In this document: in pieces, positions 46,938 to 56,372 of the stretch
Layout of the letters: the number at the start of each line of letters is the position of its first letter
Numbering within the stretch: position 1 is the first letter of the stretch
Assembly: GCA_009991425.1 (NCBI GenBank)
Contig: JAACWH010000019.1
Coordinates: 124,001-188,000, forward strand
DNA: 64,000 nt
Source: Leptospira sp.
Lineage (GTDB): Bacteria; Spirochaetota; Leptospiria; Leptospirales; Leptospiraceae
Reading direction: 5' to 3'
Position numbers and translations under genes: made by a program
Notes under the pieces: generated by a model
The model's input: only the letters and a program-made list of their open reading frames with translations
What the model was told of the DNA's origin: nothing
The model's database searches: none

Positions 46938-48619
46938 AAAAACTCTTTTCAAGCACACTCATCTTCTGCATTTTATTTACTCAGGTAAGCTCTATCTTCC
47001 CCGTCGATGAAATATATAATCTTTCGAGTTTTTACTCTCCTAAATCAGTTGAAGTCGAGAAAGATCGTAAGATCTGTTTTTATCCACTTAGATCTAAATC
47101 AGAGGACATAGGTGATTTAGAATATTTGGGGCGTGCAATCCCTTCTATTATTTTGACCGAAATTAGAAAGTTAGGTTATGTCTATGATGAAAATCTTATC
47201 TTTAACGTAATTCGTCATACTATGGGCAATCCTTCTGATCCATCTAATTCAAAGAAAAAGATCGATGCACAACCTCCACTTGTAGAGAACCGAGTGCTTG
47301 AGGGTGGTGGATTGAGTTCTTCCTACCAAAGAAAATTGGAATACAAAGAAGATGAACTTAAAGCTATCCTTTCGAATAAGAAGAAAGAGCTTCCTTCGAA
47401 GGATCCAAGGTTTATTCCCCTTTCTGTAGAATACGAAAGAGATAAATCTTTACCCATTGAAGCAGCAGATGTCTATCGTTATGGTCATAAGAAAAATTGT
47501 TCCTATACAGTTACAGGTGAGTTCTCCAAGAATTCATCTGAATCAATAGCAGTTAATCTTGAACTTACCAATCTTTTGAACGGAAAGGTAACTAATTATT
47601 CTCATTCCACTAGTGTGGAAAGGTCCATGCAAGAAATGCTTCCCTTGGCTGACAAAATCAAAAAAACTTTGATCCAAAGGCAATTGGCGTCAATTTCTGT
47701 TCAAACCAAGCCTGTCAGTGGAGCTTTGGTTTTTATAGATGGAAATTATTTTGGCAAGACACCTTTTGAGAAAACTTCTCTACCATTTGGAAGGCATGAA
47801 ATATTAATAACCTACAAAGACTACAAAGAATACGCATCTGAATTTGAAATACTTCCCAACCAAGCTAAATCTTTTTCTGTAGAATTGAAATCCAACCAAA
47901 GATCAGCATTTATTTCTGTAAGCTCAGATCCACCTGGGGCAGATGTCTATTTAGGAATAGAAAAGCTAGGTCAGACTCCCTTAAAGAAAGTCTCCGTACC
48001 TGCAGGGAAGAATCGATTGCGCATAGGCAAGGCTGAGTTTATTGATCACTTCCAAGGAGTAGATCTTGCGAGTGGCGAGACAGGAACTTTCAAGGTAGCA
48101 TTGAAATCTGGGAATTCGGATGCTTATTACCTTAACAAAGATTATGTCTTTCTTGACTACACTCATAAAGATTTTATGGTCTATTCCGTATACGGTGCCT
48201 TGCTTTTCTATGCGGGAAATATTTATTTCCAATTGCAGGCAAATAAATTACGTGATTCTCTCCGTCCAGAGATCCAAATCAACAATGCTACCCAGGCGCA
48301 GGCCCTTTTTTCGCAAAACCAAAATCTTGCAATAGGCACTTTACTTTTTGAAGAATATAGAATCCGTGATGTGAAAAGACAGATTCGAGACTATAATAGA
48401 TTGGCTGGAAATATTGGATTCGGAAGGACGAGGACTCAGGCTAGAGGCGGAGTCATGCTTTATGGGGCTCTTTTCATGGTAGCTACGGGACTTACATTTT
48501 TTTTCTTAGGCCTAGATGAAGAAACATTGGATATTGGCTTCGATCCTGGTTTGGGGACATCCACTCCGAACAGCTATGCCGAGGCCAAAGGTCATATTCA
48601 CTATAACTTTCGATTCTAA
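46934..48619 (+). CDS. PEGA-domain exported protein with C-terminal membrane segments
   Basis: 561 residues. N-terminal signal sequence (FSSTLIFCILFTQVSSIFP), an alpha/beta region similar to that of the PEGA lipoprotein at 22177 (KICFYPLRSKSEDIGDLEYL), and two PEGA repeats at about 255-395 (SISVQTKPVSGALVFIDGNY; FISVSSDPPGADVYLGIEKL). C-terminal helices at about 415-435 and 495-520 look membrane-spanning. ATGA overlap with the OppC-type gene couples it to the transporter genes. Its role is unknown; an envelope scaffold for the permease is a guess. Confidence 0.78.
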   Translation: MKKLFSSTLIFCILFTQVSSIFPVDEIYNLSSFYSPKSVEVEKDRKICFYPLRSKSEDIGDLEYLGRAIPSIILTEIRKLGYVYDENLIFNVIRHTMGNPSDPSNSKKKIDAQPPLVENRVLEGGGLSSSYQRKLEYKEDELKAILSNKKKELPSKDPRFIPLSVEYERDKSLPIEAADVYRYGHKKNCSYTVTGEFSKNSSESIAVNLELTNLLNGKVTNYSHSTSVERSMQEMLPLADKIKKTLIQRQLASISVQTKPVSGALVFIDGNYFGKTPFEKTSLPFGRHEILITYKDYKEYASEFEILPNQAKSFSVELKSNQRSAFISVSSDPPGADVYLGIEKLGQTPLKKVSVPAGKNRLRIGKAEFIDHFQGVDLASGETGTFKVALKSGNSDAYYLNKDYVFLDYTHKDFMVYSVYGALLFYAGNIYFQLQANKLRDSLRPEIQINNATQAQALFSQNQNLAIGTLLFEEYRIRDVKRQIRDYNRLAGNIGFGRTRTQARGGVMLYGALFMVATGLTFFFLGLDEETLDIGFDPGLGTSTPNSYAEAKGHIHYNFRF

Positions 48620-48631
48620 GCACGCCTTTTC

Positions 48632-48661
48632 TTGACAAATTCCCTACATTCTCGATTGTAA
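48632..48661 (+). promoter_or_regulatory. candidate promoter of dapA, possibly giving a leaderless mRNA
   Basis: TTGACA (48632-48637), 18 bases, TTGTAA (48656-48661; four of six). The -10 ends 4 bases before the ATG at 48666, so transcription would begin at or within the start codon. There is no Shine-Dalgarno sequence before the ATG, which agrees with this. Confidence 0.4.
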
Positions 48662-48665
48662 ACCT

Positions 48666-49550
48666 ATGTTTAAGGGCGTTTATACAGCCATCATCACTCC
48701 ATTTTCCAAGGGAGCCATAGACTACGATAGTTACTTTCGATTGCTGGATCTTCAGATCCAAGCGGGAGTTGACGGAGTGGTGCCCTGCGGAACGACGGGA
48801 GAGTCTCCCACTTTAGGCCATGATGAACACTCTGAATTGATTCAGAAAACAGTTCAATACGCCAATAAACGAATTAAAGTTATAGCAGGGACTGGATCGA
48901 ATTCTACCAAAGAAGCAGTTCAACTAACAGAACAAGCCTGCAAGGATGGAGTAGACGGAGTTCTATCTGTTAATCCGTATTATAATAAACCAACGCAAGA
49001 TGGACTTACTCGTCATTTCCAAGAGATTGCAGATCATTCATCTGTCGGTGTTATGCTATATAATATTCCTGGCAGAACGGGAGTTATGCTATCTATTGAA
49101 ACGGTTCAGAAATTAGCAGAACATAAGAATATTGTCTCTATTAAAGAAGCTACAGGTGACCTTGGCTTTATGGCTAGACTTAGAGCCGTATTGCCAAAAG
49201 ACTTCACGATGCTTTCAGGCGATGATAATCTAACACTTCCTTTATTGTCCATTGGTGGGGCAGGAGTGGTATCAGTAGTTTCCAATATTTTCCCTGCCTC
49301 TCTTGTGAAGATGGTTCAACTTTGGAATCAGGGTAGGATTGAAGAATCTAGAGCTATCTATTTTAAACTTATGCCAGTCTTTTATTCTGCTTTCATGGAG
49401 ACCAATCCAATTCCTGTGAAAGCAGCACTCAGTTGGCTGGGATACTGTGAAAATGAATTACGATTGCCTATGACTCAGCTTTCATCTGGAGAAGCAACAG
49501 ATCAATTTAAGAAACTAATACTTTCACTTAGAGAGGAAGGACTTGCCTAA
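48666..49550 (+). CDS. dapA: 4-hydroxy-tetrahydrodipicolinate synthase
   Basis: 294 residues. TIM-barrel lyase with [17 protein letters not shown], the Tyr region [16 protein letters not shown] and [13 protein letters not shown], and the Schiff-base Lys in [11 protein letters not shown]. It condenses pyruvate with aspartate semialdehyde, the first step of the lysine/diaminopimelate branch, feeding peptidoglycan. It overlaps dapB by 8 bases. It probably has its own promoter, separating it from the transport genes upstream. Confidence 0.97.
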   Translation: MFKGVYTAIITPFSKGAIDYDSYFRLLDLQIQAGVDGVVPCGTTGESPTLGHDEHSELIQKTVQYANKRIKVIAGTGSNSTKEAVQLTEQACKDGVDGVLSVNPYYNKPTQDGLTRHFQEIADHSSVGVMLYNIPGRTGVMLSIETVQKLAEHKNIVSIKEATGDLGFMARLRAVLPKDFTMLSGDDNLTLPLLSIGGAGVVSVVSNIFPASLVKMVQLWNQGRIEESRAIYFKLMPVFYSAFMETNPIPVKAALSWLGYCENELRLPMTQLSSGEATDQFKKLILSLREEGLA

Positions 49551-50346
49551 GCAAAAAATTGCCCTTATTGGTGCAGCTGGTCGAATGGGTCGAGCAATTA
49601 CCCAAGCTTTTCCTCAATCGAATTCTGTGAGTCTAGCATATGCCATTGTTCGACCCGATTCGTATTCTATAGGATTCGATTCTGGTTTACATTCAGGTGG
49701 TAAGGAAAATAAAATTCTTTTCTCTTCCAATGTAGAGGAAGCTATCCAAGACTCGGATGGAATAATAGACTTCAGTTCCTTGCAGGCATTAGATGACAAT
49801 TTAAGTTTATGTATAAAGCATAATAAGCCAATGGTGATTGGGCTTACTGGACTTGAGAAAGAACATAGAACTAAGATCGAGACAGCTAGTAAGAGTATCC
49901 CTATTGTTCTCTCACCAAATATGTCTATAGGTGTAAACTTATTATTTAAGCTGACTGAAATTGCTGCAAAAGTTTTAGATAGTAATTTTGATATAGAATT
50001 ATTGGATATCCACCATAAACATAAAAAGGACTCACCTTCAGGAACAGCAACTAAATTAAAAGAAATTCTCCTTTCCACCTTACAGAGAAAAGAATCTGAT
50101 GTTATCTACGGAAGGCATGGTAATTATAACGAGAGACCTGCCAAAGAAATTGGAATTCATACTATGCGCGCTGGTGAAGTTGTGGGCGATCATACTGTTT
50201 ATTTTTTCTCACCCGAAGAGCGAATTGAAATTTCGCACAAAGCCCAAGATAGAAAGACCTTTGGGGTTGGTTCTGTAAAAGCAATTGAATTCATACTAGG
50301 AAAAAAACCAGGATTATATGATATGTTTGATGTATTAGGAATATAG
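49543..50346 (+). CDS. dapB: 4-hydroxy-tetrahydrodipicolinate reductase
   Basis: 267 residues from a TTG start inside dapA. NAD(P)-binding [18 protein letters not shown] at the start, the C-terminal [13 protein letters not shown] motif with catalytic His-His-Lys, and the ending [15 protein letters not shown]. It reduces the DapA product to tetrahydrodipicolinate. The 8-base overlap with dapA implies coupled translation and matched output. Confidence 0.97.
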   Translation: MPKQKIALIGAAGRMGRAITQAFPQSNSVSLAYAIVRPDSYSIGFDSGLHSGGKENKILFSSNVEEAIQDSDGIIDFSSLQALDDNLSLCIKHNKPMVIGLTGLEKEHRTKIETASKSIPIVLSPNMSIGVNLLFKLTEIAAKVLDSNFDIELLDIHHKHKKDSPSGTATKLKEILLSTLQRKESDVIYGRHGNYNERPAKEIGIHTMRAGEVVGDHTVYFFSPEERIEISHKAQDRKTFGVGSVKAIEFILGKKPGLYDMFDVLGI

Positions 50347-50356
50347 AGAAATATAA

Positions 50357-51181
50357 GTGTTCGATCTATTTAAGGGCGTATATCTAGTATCTTCTAATAA
50401 GAGTGTATTTCTTATTTTATTGGATATATTGATTGTTAGTTTTTTTATTTATAAGATCTATAATATTCTACGAAGAACTAGAGGAATCCAGCTGCTTATG
50501 GGAGTTGGATTTATTTGGATGTTAGGAATTGTTGCTGAATATTTTGAATTAGAACTTTTAGATTGGATTATAACAAATATTCGTCCTGCCTTAGTTTTTG
50601 CGATTATTGTATTACTCCAACCAGAGCTAAGAAGAATTACAGGTGATTTAACTAGATTTAAATTAGTTAATTTCTTCATTATCAAGCAGTCTTATGAACT
50701 CGATCCCATCATTGATGCGACAAAAGCTATGGCTGCCACCAAGACTGGATCTATCATAGTTCTTACAAAAGAAATCTCTTTGAAAAATATTGTCGAAGAT
50801 TCAATTCAGGTTGATGCCCAGGTAACCTCTGCACTACTCCAGACTATCTTTGTAAAAAATACTCCCCTACACGATGGGGCTGTTATCATTGAACAGAATC
50901 GAATTGTCTCTGCATCCTCTTACCTTCCTATGACGGAAGCCTTGGAAAATTCAACATTCGGAGCAAGGCATAGATCGGCCTTAGGACTTGCTGAAGAAAC
51001 GGATGCTGTTGTAATTGTAACATCAGAAGAAACAGGAGAAATCTCAGTTTGCTATGATAGTGAAATGGTTCATCCAGTGAAGCCATTAGAATTAAAAAGC
51101 CTAGTTAATTCATTTCTAACTGAAAAGAAGAAAGAGAAAAAACTGGAAGTTGAGCCTGGGGTAGCATGGAAAGAAAAATAA
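50357..51181 (+). CDS. cdaA: diadenylate cyclase CdaA
   Basis: 274 residues, GTG start. Three membrane helices (about 15-40, 43-60, 66-90), then the DAC domain: HDGAVII (DGA at 173-175) and RHR at 204-206 in [10 protein letters not shown], the two active-site motifs. It makes c-di-AMP from two ATP at the membrane. It overlaps the CdaR-like gene by 16 bases. The usual third gene glmM is not here; acpS follows instead. Confidence 0.96.
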   Translation: MFDLFKGVYLVSSNKSVFLILLDILIVSFFIYKIYNILRRTRGIQLLMGVGFIWMLGIVAEYFELELLDWIITNIRPALVFAIIVLLQPELRRITGDLTRFKLVNFFIIKQSYELDPIIDATKAMAATKTGSIIVLTKEISLKNIVEDSIQVDAQVTSALLQTIFVKNTPLHDGAVIIEQNRIVSASSYLPMTEALENSTFGARHRSALGLAEETDAVVIVTSEETGEISVCYDSEMVHPVKPLELKSLVNSFLTEKKKEKKLEVEPGVAWKEK

Positions 51182-52248
51182 TCATAGCTAAGCTACAGGA
51201 ATTATTTTTAAAGAATTGGAAGGCAAAGCTCGCATCCTTTTTAATCGCCTCCTTATTTTATCTTAATCTCCAGAATTCTAAGATTCTCACCAAGAATATA
51301 AATGTTCCTATTGAATATCCAAGATTAGAAAATGGGCTTTATTACGCACAGACTCCTGAGAAAACGTTTCCAATTCGAGTGGAAGGATTAAGAGAAATCG
51401 TAAATTACTATTCCCAATTTATGAAGGCAGTTGTGGACATCGATGATTTAAAGTTAGGTGATAACGAAGTTTCTGTTAAGAAAATTGTCGGTGTGCCTAG
51501 CGGTATAAAGATAACCAAATTAAAGAAGACTATATTATTCACCGTTGAGGGATCGACAACAAAACAAGTCCCCCTAGAAGTTTCCTTTGATGGAGAACTC
51601 TCAGCTAATTTTGAAAAGGTATCTTATCTTATTCGTCCAAATAAGATTACAATCAATGGCAAACAATCTGATGTAGAGAGATTGAATAAAATAGTCTTAC
51701 CACCTATTTCTATTCAAGATCAAAATGAATCATTTGTTAAGAAAGTAAGAATTCCTGATTTGCCAAAGGGCGTATATGTATCAGGTGGAATTCGAGAAGC
51801 AATAGTTTCCGTAACAATTTCATCACTTGCAATAAAATCAGGCGAGCAATTAATTTCAGGGATTCCATTGAAATGCATAGGAACCAATCAATACCTTGAG
51901 CCTGAGCTCTCGGAGGAACAGGTATCAATTAAAATATTTTCCAGATCACCACTTAAATCTAGTTCGGTGATCAATGGGATTGACGCAACTGTTCCTTGCA
52001 ATCATTCATATGATCCGATAAAGAAAAAAATTATTCCCACTGATCAGCCAGTTGTAACGAAAGTTAGAATATCTAGATCTCGTGATTTAAAGAATATAGA
52101 AATCTTGCAAATTATTCCTGAGAAAGTAACAATTGGCTATAGGATAAAATCTGAAGAGAATAATCCTGATGAAGAAGAGACAGAACCAACGGAAATTGAT
52201 CCTACGACAACACCTATGCCAGAGCCAAGTGATCTCTTAGATAAATAA
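51166..52248 (+). CDS. cdaR: YbbR/CdaR-like regulator of CdaA
   Basis: 360 residues. N-terminal membrane helix (about 18-37, [17 protein letters not shown]), then periplasmic YbbR-type beta repeats, for example [40 protein letters not shown] and [18 protein letters not shown]. Ends with an acidic Pro/Thr-rich tail ([20 protein letters not shown]). In Firmicutes CdaR modulates CdaA. It overlaps cdaA by 16 bases, and acpS begins right after its stop. Confidence 0.88.
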   Translation: MERKIIIAKLQELFLKNWKAKLASFLIASLFYLNLQNSKILTKNINVPIEYPRLENGLYYAQTPEKTFPIRVEGLREIVNYYSQFMKAVVDIDDLKLGDNEVSVKKIVGVPSGIKITKLKKTILFTVEGSTTKQVPLEVSFDGELSANFEKVSYLIRPNKITINGKQSDVERLNKIVLPPISIQDQNESFVKKVRIPDLPKGVYVSGGIREAIVSVTISSLAIKSGEQLISGIPLKCIGTNQYLEPELSEEQVSIKIFSRSPLKSSSVINGIDATVPCNHSYDPIKKKIIPTDQPVVTKVRISRSRDLKNIEILQIIPEKVTIGYRIKSEENNPDEEETEPTEIDPTTTPMPEPSDLLDK

Positions 52249-52623
52249 ATGGCAATTTCGATTGGTAATGATATCATCTCTAACGAAAGAGTTCGCAAGG
52301 CTCTTGAGGCTCATGGAGAAAAGTTTTTAAATCGAATTTTTACAGAAGAGGAGCAAATTTACTGCCTAGCAAAGAAAGACCCTGTTCCCCATCTTGCTGC
52401 GCGTTTTGCTTGCAAGGAAGCTTTTATCAAAGCTGTGGGGCTAGAGCCCAACCAAACATTGGACATGAAGGAGATAGAACTCTTGGGTCGTGAGTTTGGT
52501 AAAAAAAGGCTTTGCATATACGGTAAATCCAAGGAAATGTTTACTTCTAAGGGATTTTTGGACGCCCAGGCTTCAATAAGCCACTGCGAAGAATTTTCGA
52601 CAGCTGTTGTGCTTTTATCCTAG
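52249..52623 (+). CDS. acpS: holo-[acyl-carrier-protein] synthase
   Basis: 124 residues. Mg-binding Asp in ISIGNDIISNERV (Asp8), FTEEEQIYC, and the Glu in AARFACKEAFIKAVG about residue 60, the AcpS signature. It transfers 4'-phosphopantetheine from CoA to acyl carrier protein. Starts at the base after the cdaR stop, so it is translated by coupling. Confidence 0.95.
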   Translation: MAISIGNDIISNERVRKALEAHGEKFLNRIFTEEEQIYCLAKKDPVPHLAARFACKEAFIKAVGLEPNQTLDMKEIELLGREFGKKRLCIYGKSKEMFTSKGFLDAQASISHCEEFSTAVVLLS

Positions 52624-52631
52624 GAGGAATT

Positions 52632-52856
52632 ATGATTGTATCAGATAATATGGAAAAGGTCTTAGCTCTCTACAACGAAGGACTATTGCTTTATAAGACT
52701 AGAAAATTCCAAGAGGCAAAATCAAAATTTATAGAAGCCCTACAAATTTCTCCAGAAGATGGACCATCCAAATTATATATAGAAAGATGTGAGGCATTTA
52801 TTCAAAATCCCCCTCCAGCTGATTGGGATGGCGTCTATATTATGACAACGAAATAA
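52632..52856 (+). CDS. TPR mini-protein with adenylate-cyclase-type tail
   Basis: 74 residues. One TPR unit (ALYNEGLLLYKTRKFQEAKS) followed by ...PPPADWDGVYIMTTK, which is like the C-terminal end of TPR-containing class III adenylate cyclases (PxxWDGVxxMTxK). No cyclase domain is present. A strong AGGAGG precedes the ATG. The bactofilin gene starts 3 bases after its stop. Confidence 0.75.
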   Translation: MIVSDNMEKVLALYNEGLLLYKTRKFQEAKSKFIEALQISPEDGPSKLYIERCEAFIQNPPPADWDGVYIMTTK

Positions 52857-52858
52857 AT

Positions 52859-53230
52859 ATGAGTAAGAAAAACAACCAACCTGTAGTTACGGAACATGGA
52901 GTTATTTCTACTGTTCTAGGCAAAGAGACTTCCTTCAACGGGATTCTCAATTTCAAAAAACCACTTCAAATTTCTGGTGAATTTAAAGGAGAGATTGTAT
53001 CTGAAGGTCATTTAGTGATCAGTGAGGGAGCTAAAGTCCAAGCAAATATAAGAGCGAGCACTGTAATTGTGGGTGGAATGATTATTGGAAATGTAATTGC
53101 GACAAATCGTCTTGAAATGTTGCAAACTGGGAAAGTTCAAGGGAATATCAAAACTGCCAAGTTACAAATAGCTGATGGAGTTATTTTTGATGGAAACTGT
53201 GAGATGATTCAGCCTGGAGAAGAGATCTAA
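52859..53230 (+). CDS. bactofilin
   Basis: 123 residues from the ATG at 52859 (a longer in-frame start at 52823 would run through the preceding gene and is rejected). The DUF583 beta-helix core runs from about 20 to 110: TSFNGILNFKKPLQISGEFK, SEGHLVISEGAKVQANIRA, GNVIATNRLEMLQTGKVQGN. Bactofilins polymerise without nucleotide into filaments that position envelope enzymes and maintain cell shape. The flanking basic/acidic ends are short. Confidence 0.93.
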   Translation: MSKKNNQPVVTEHGVISTVLGKETSFNGILNFKKPLQISGEFKGEIVSEGHLVISEGAKVQANIRASTVIVGGMIIGNVIATNRLEMLQTGKVQGNIKTAKLQIADGVIFDGNCEMIQPGEEI

Positions 53231-53274
53231 GGCTTGACTCTGAGCTTATTTTTCCAAGAATGGTAAATCAAGCC
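53231..53274 (+). promoter_or_regulatory. 7-bp inverted repeat between the bactofilin and DUF4321 genes
   Basis: GGCTTGA (53231-53237) and TCAAGCC (53268-53274) are a perfect dyad with a 30-base loop, filling the 51-base gap right after the bactofilin stop. No T-run follows. It might be a leader hairpin for DUF4321-rpsB; the TTGACT inside the left arm has no matching -10. Confidence 0.35.
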
Positions 53275-53281
53275 CGTAGTT

Positions 53282-53515
53282 ATGAATAGGGGTCAGATAG
53301 GTAATTTATTCTTAGTTCTAATTTTAGGACTTTTTATAGGTGCTGTGTCTGGAATCATTTTAGACAACATTTTTAAGATTAATTTTTTTTCGATGTTTCT
53401 ATTTGATGAACCATTCGTGCTCGAGTTATATATAATTAAAGTCGGGATCCAACTAACCCCTGCAAGTCTAATTGGTCTTGTAGTAACAGGGTATCTCGCA
53501 CTAAAAAAGGGGTAA
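53282..53515 (+). CDS. DUF4321 small membrane protein
   Basis: 77 residues, two hydrophobic helices (about 8-30 and 57-72). The pattern [19 protein letters not shown] and [14 protein letters not shown] is typical of DUF4321, a small membrane protein of unknown role in spirochaetes and clostridia. It lies directly before rpsB (2-base gap) so its translation probably feeds ribosomes into rpsB. Confidence 0.85.
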   Translation: MNRGQIGNLFLVLILGLFIGAVSGIILDNIFKINFFSMFLFDEPFVLELYIIKVGIQLTPASLIGLVVTGYLALKKG

Positions 53516-53517
53516 AT

Positions 53518-54465
53518 ATGTCAGTAATTTCCATGAAAAGCCTGTTAGAATCAGGCGTACACTTCGGTCACCAAACTCGTCGTTGGAATCCAAAAATGGC
53601 TCCGTATGTCTTCACTGCAAGAAACGGAATTCATATTATCGATCTCCAAAAGACAGTTCAAAAAACAAAAGAAGCTTATGATGCTCTTAAAAAACTCACT
53701 TCTCAAGGGAAGAAAGTTCTTTTTGTAGGAACTAAAAAGCAAGCTAGAGGCGCAATCGAAAGAGCGGCTATAGATTGTGGCATGTATTATGTTTCTAACC
53801 GTTGGTTAGGTGGACTTTTAACAAACTGGAATACAGTTAAGAAATCTATAGCTCGTTTGAAAAGATTAGAGACTATGGAAGCTGAGAACTCTTTTGAGCA
53901 GGAAGCTAAAACTAAGAAAGAAGCACTTTCTCTTAAGAGAGAATTGGAAAAATCCAGAGCAACTCTCGGTGGAATCAAGGACATGGCTACCATTCCTGAA
54001 ATTCTTTTTGTTATCGATCCTAAGAAAGAAGAAATTGCAGTTAAAGAAGGGAAAAAATTAGGTCTTACAGTTTTTGCAGTAATTGATACTAATTGCGATC
54101 CTGAACTTATTGATTATCCAATACCAGGTAATGATGATGCAATTCGAGCAATCACACTTTTCCTTGATACTATGGCAAATGCTGTAAAAGAAGGAACAGG
54201 TGGCGAAGTGATCCAACCTAATTTTACAGAAGATGAAGATATTGATCCAGCTCAACTCTACAGTGGTGAATACGACGAAAGTGGAAGATTCATTAAAGAC
54301 GAAGAGAAAGCAGCAGAAGCAGCTCTTGCTAATGAAGAATTAGAAAAAAATGCTGCCGCTGCGGCTGAAGCTGAAGGTCAAGTTGTGGCAACTGTAACAG
54401 TTCCAGCACCGACTGAAACTGAGGCTGCTCCCGAAACTCCAGCTCCAGAAGCTGATAATAACTAA
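53518..54465 (+). CDS. rpsB: 30S ribosomal protein S2 with C-terminal extension
   Basis: 315 residues against about 240 usually. The S2 core runs to about residue 230 with [45 protein letters not shown] and [17 protein letters not shown]. The last 80 residues are an acidic, Ala/Glu/Pro/Thr-rich tail ([20 protein letters not shown]). An AGGGG ribosome site lies just before the ATG. It heads the rpsB-tsf-pyrH-frr group. Confidence 0.98.
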   Translation: MSVISMKSLLESGVHFGHQTRRWNPKMAPYVFTARNGIHIIDLQKTVQKTKEAYDALKKLTSQGKKVLFVGTKKQARGAIERAAIDCGMYYVSNRWLGGLLTNWNTVKKSIARLKRLETMEAENSFEQEAKTKKEALSLKRELEKSRATLGGIKDMATIPEILFVIDPKKEEIAVKEGKKLGLTVFAVIDTNCDPELIDYPIPGNDDAIRAITLFLDTMANAVKEGTGGEVIQPNFTEDEDIDPAQLYSGEYDESGRFIKDEEKAAEAALANEELEKNAAAAAEAEGQVVATVTVPAPTETEAAPETPAPEADNN

Positions 54466-54479
54466 GAAAGGATTTTATT

Positions 54480-55070
54480 GTGGCAAGTGCAGAACTGATC
54501 AAAGAATTAAGAGAAAGAACTGGAGCAGGAATGCTCGATTGTAAGAAGGCTTTAACGGATCATAACGATGATATCGAAAAGGCAGCTGAATATCTCCGAG
54601 AAAAAGGTATGGCTAAAGCAGCTAAGCGAGTTGGAAAGGAAACTTCCCAAGGAAGAGTGGTTGCTTATATTCATGGTGGAACTGGGAAGGTTGGAGTTCT
54701 TGTTCAATTGAGTTGTGAGACAGATTTCGTAGGAAATAATGAAGAATTTGAAGCCTTAGGTAAAGAGATTTGCATGCAAATTGCTGCAATGTCTCCCCTT
54801 TATGTAAGTGAAGACCAAGTTCCTAAAGAAGACCTAGAAGCTGAATCTAAAGTTTTGAAAGCCCAATTAGAAGAAGAAGGAAAGAAGCCAGAACAAATCG
54901 AAAAGATTATCCCTGGCAAGTTGAAGAAATACTACTCTGAAGTATGTTTGTTGAACCAACCCTTCATCAAAGAAAATTCTAAGACTATCCAAGATCTTAT
55001 CAATGAAGCAATCGCAAAATTTGGTGAAAACATAACAGTAGCTAATTTTTCACGGTTTCAGGTTGGCTGA
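54480..55070 (+). CDS. tsf: translation elongation factor Ts (compact form)
   Basis: 196 residues, GTG start after AAGGA. Conserved [33 protein letters not shown] (TDFV block that contacts EF-Tu) and the single core subdomain. It lacks the second core repeat of the 283-residue E. coli form, as in other short EF-Ts such as Thermus. Exchanges GDP on EF-Tu. It overlaps pyrH by 8 bases. Confidence 0.97.
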   Translation: MASAELIKELRERTGAGMLDCKKALTDHNDDIEKAAEYLREKGMAKAAKRVGKETSQGRVVAYIHGGTGKVGVLVQLSCETDFVGNNEEFEALGKEICMQIAAMSPLYVSEDQVPKEDLEAESKVLKAQLEEEGKKPEQIEKIIPGKLKKYYSEVCLLNQPFIKENSKTIQDLINEAIAKFGENITVANFSRFQVG

Positions 55071-55818
55071 TTCAAGCAAAATATCTTATCCTTATAAAAG
55101 GATTTTAATCAAGCTCTCCGGCGAGGCTTTAGCTGGCGAGGGTGAGCTTGGTATTGATACTAATAAAACTTTTTCCCTTGCAGGTGAAATTGCAGAAATC
55201 CAATCATTAGGCTTCCAAGTTGCGATTGTCGTTGGTGGTGGAAACATCGTTCGTGGCAATACCTTAGCAAAGTCAGGAATGGATAGAGCTACTGCTGATT
55301 ACATGGGCATGTTAGGAACAATAATGAATGCCCTTGCTTTGCAAGATGCCTGTGAAAAGCAAGGTATGTTCACTAGAGTGCTTTCTGCTATAGAGATGAA
55401 ATCGGTTGCAGAACCCTACATCCGTAGAAGAGCAGTTCGTCACCTTGAGAAAGGTAGAGTAATCATTTTCGCTGGTGGAACAGGTAATCCTTATTTCACA
55501 ACTGACACAACAGCATCACTACGAGCAGTAGAAGTTGGTTGCGAAGTTATTTTAAAAGCAACAAAAGTGGACGGAGTGTACACTGCCGATCCTAAGAAAG
55601 ATCCTAATGCAACAAGATACAAGAGAGTTTCCTTTATGGAATCGATCAAAGAGAGACTCAAAGTTATGGATTCAACTGCGTTGAGCTTGTGCATGGATAA
55701 TAATATGCCAATCATTGTATTTGATATTTTTAATAAAGGCAATTTGAAAGCACTAGTAACTGGTGCAGATATTGGTACATTAATTTCTAATTCCGAGGAG
55801 CTAGTAAAAGATGTCTGA
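55063..55818 (+). CDS. pyrH: UMP kinase
   Basis: 251 residues, TTG start inside tsf. Amino-acid-kinase motifs [29 protein letters not shown] and the nucleotide block [19 protein letters not shown]. Phosphorylates UMP to UDP, the essential step for RNA/DNA and UDP-sugar pools. Its C-terminal coding region overlaps frr by 8 bases. Confidence 0.97.
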   Translation: MADSSKISYPYKRILIKLSGEALAGEGELGIDTNKTFSLAGEIAEIQSLGFQVAIVVGGGNIVRGNTLAKSGMDRATADYMGMLGTIMNALALQDACEKQGMFTRVLSAIEMKSVAEPYIRRRAVRHLEKGRVIIFAGGTGNPYFTTDTTASLRAVEVGCEVILKATKVDGVYTADPKKDPNATRYKRVSFMESIKERLKVMDSTALSLCMDNNMPIIVFDIFNKGNLKALVTGADIGTLISNSEELVKDV

Positions 55819-56362
55819 AGAAATTATTCAACAAATGACAAGCAAGATGGACAAGACCATCGAAGCATTGAAAAAAGATTTTTCCCAAGTAAGATCGGGT
55901 AAGGCTAATCCTGCTATGATCGAAGATGTAAAGGCTGAATACTATGGATCTGCAACAGCCCTAAATCAGTTGGGAAATATTACGGCTCCTGAACCTAGGA
56001 TGCTGGTCATCTCTCCTTATGATAAGGGATCAATCAAGGAAATAGAAAGAGCAATACAATCTTCTGGTTTGGGATTAACACCAACTAATGACGGTGTTGT
56101 TATTAGAATTATTCTTCCTGAGCTAACTGGTGAAAGACGAAAAGAGCTTGCAAAAGTTGTAAAAACTAAATCTGAAGAAAAAAAAGTGGCTATTCGAAAT
56201 ATTCGAAGAGATGCAAATGATGATCTCAAGAAAGATAGCGAAGGCAAATCTCAAGACGAGATGAAGGTTGTCCAAGATAAAATCCAGAAGGCAACAGATA
56301 CCTATATTGCAAAAATTGACGAGCTAGCAAAAGACAAAGAGAAAGAAATTCTCACTGTATAA
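55811..56362 (+). CDS. frr: ribosome recycling factor
   Basis: 183 residues. N-terminal [23 protein letters not shown] and the C-terminal helix with [14 protein letters not shown] are diagnostic. With EF-G it splits post-termination ribosomes. The start overlaps the pyrH stop region by 8 bases, and uppS follows after 10 bases. Confidence 0.98.
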   Translation: MSEEIIQQMTSKMDKTIEALKKDFSQVRSGKANPAMIEDVKAEYYGSATALNQLGNITAPEPRMLVISPYDKGSIKEIERAIQSSGLGLTPTNDGVVIRIILPELTGERRKELAKVVKTKSEEKKVAIRNIRRDANDDLKKDSEGKSQDEMKVVQDKIQKATDTYIAKIDELAKDKEKEILTV

Positions 56363-56372
56363 GATTTAATTC

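Noticed and set aside
52823..52858. Longer start for bactofilin
   Set aside because: It would overlap the preceding mini-protein by 34 bases and the extra residues only read through that gene in another frame; the ATG at 52859 follows its stop directly.
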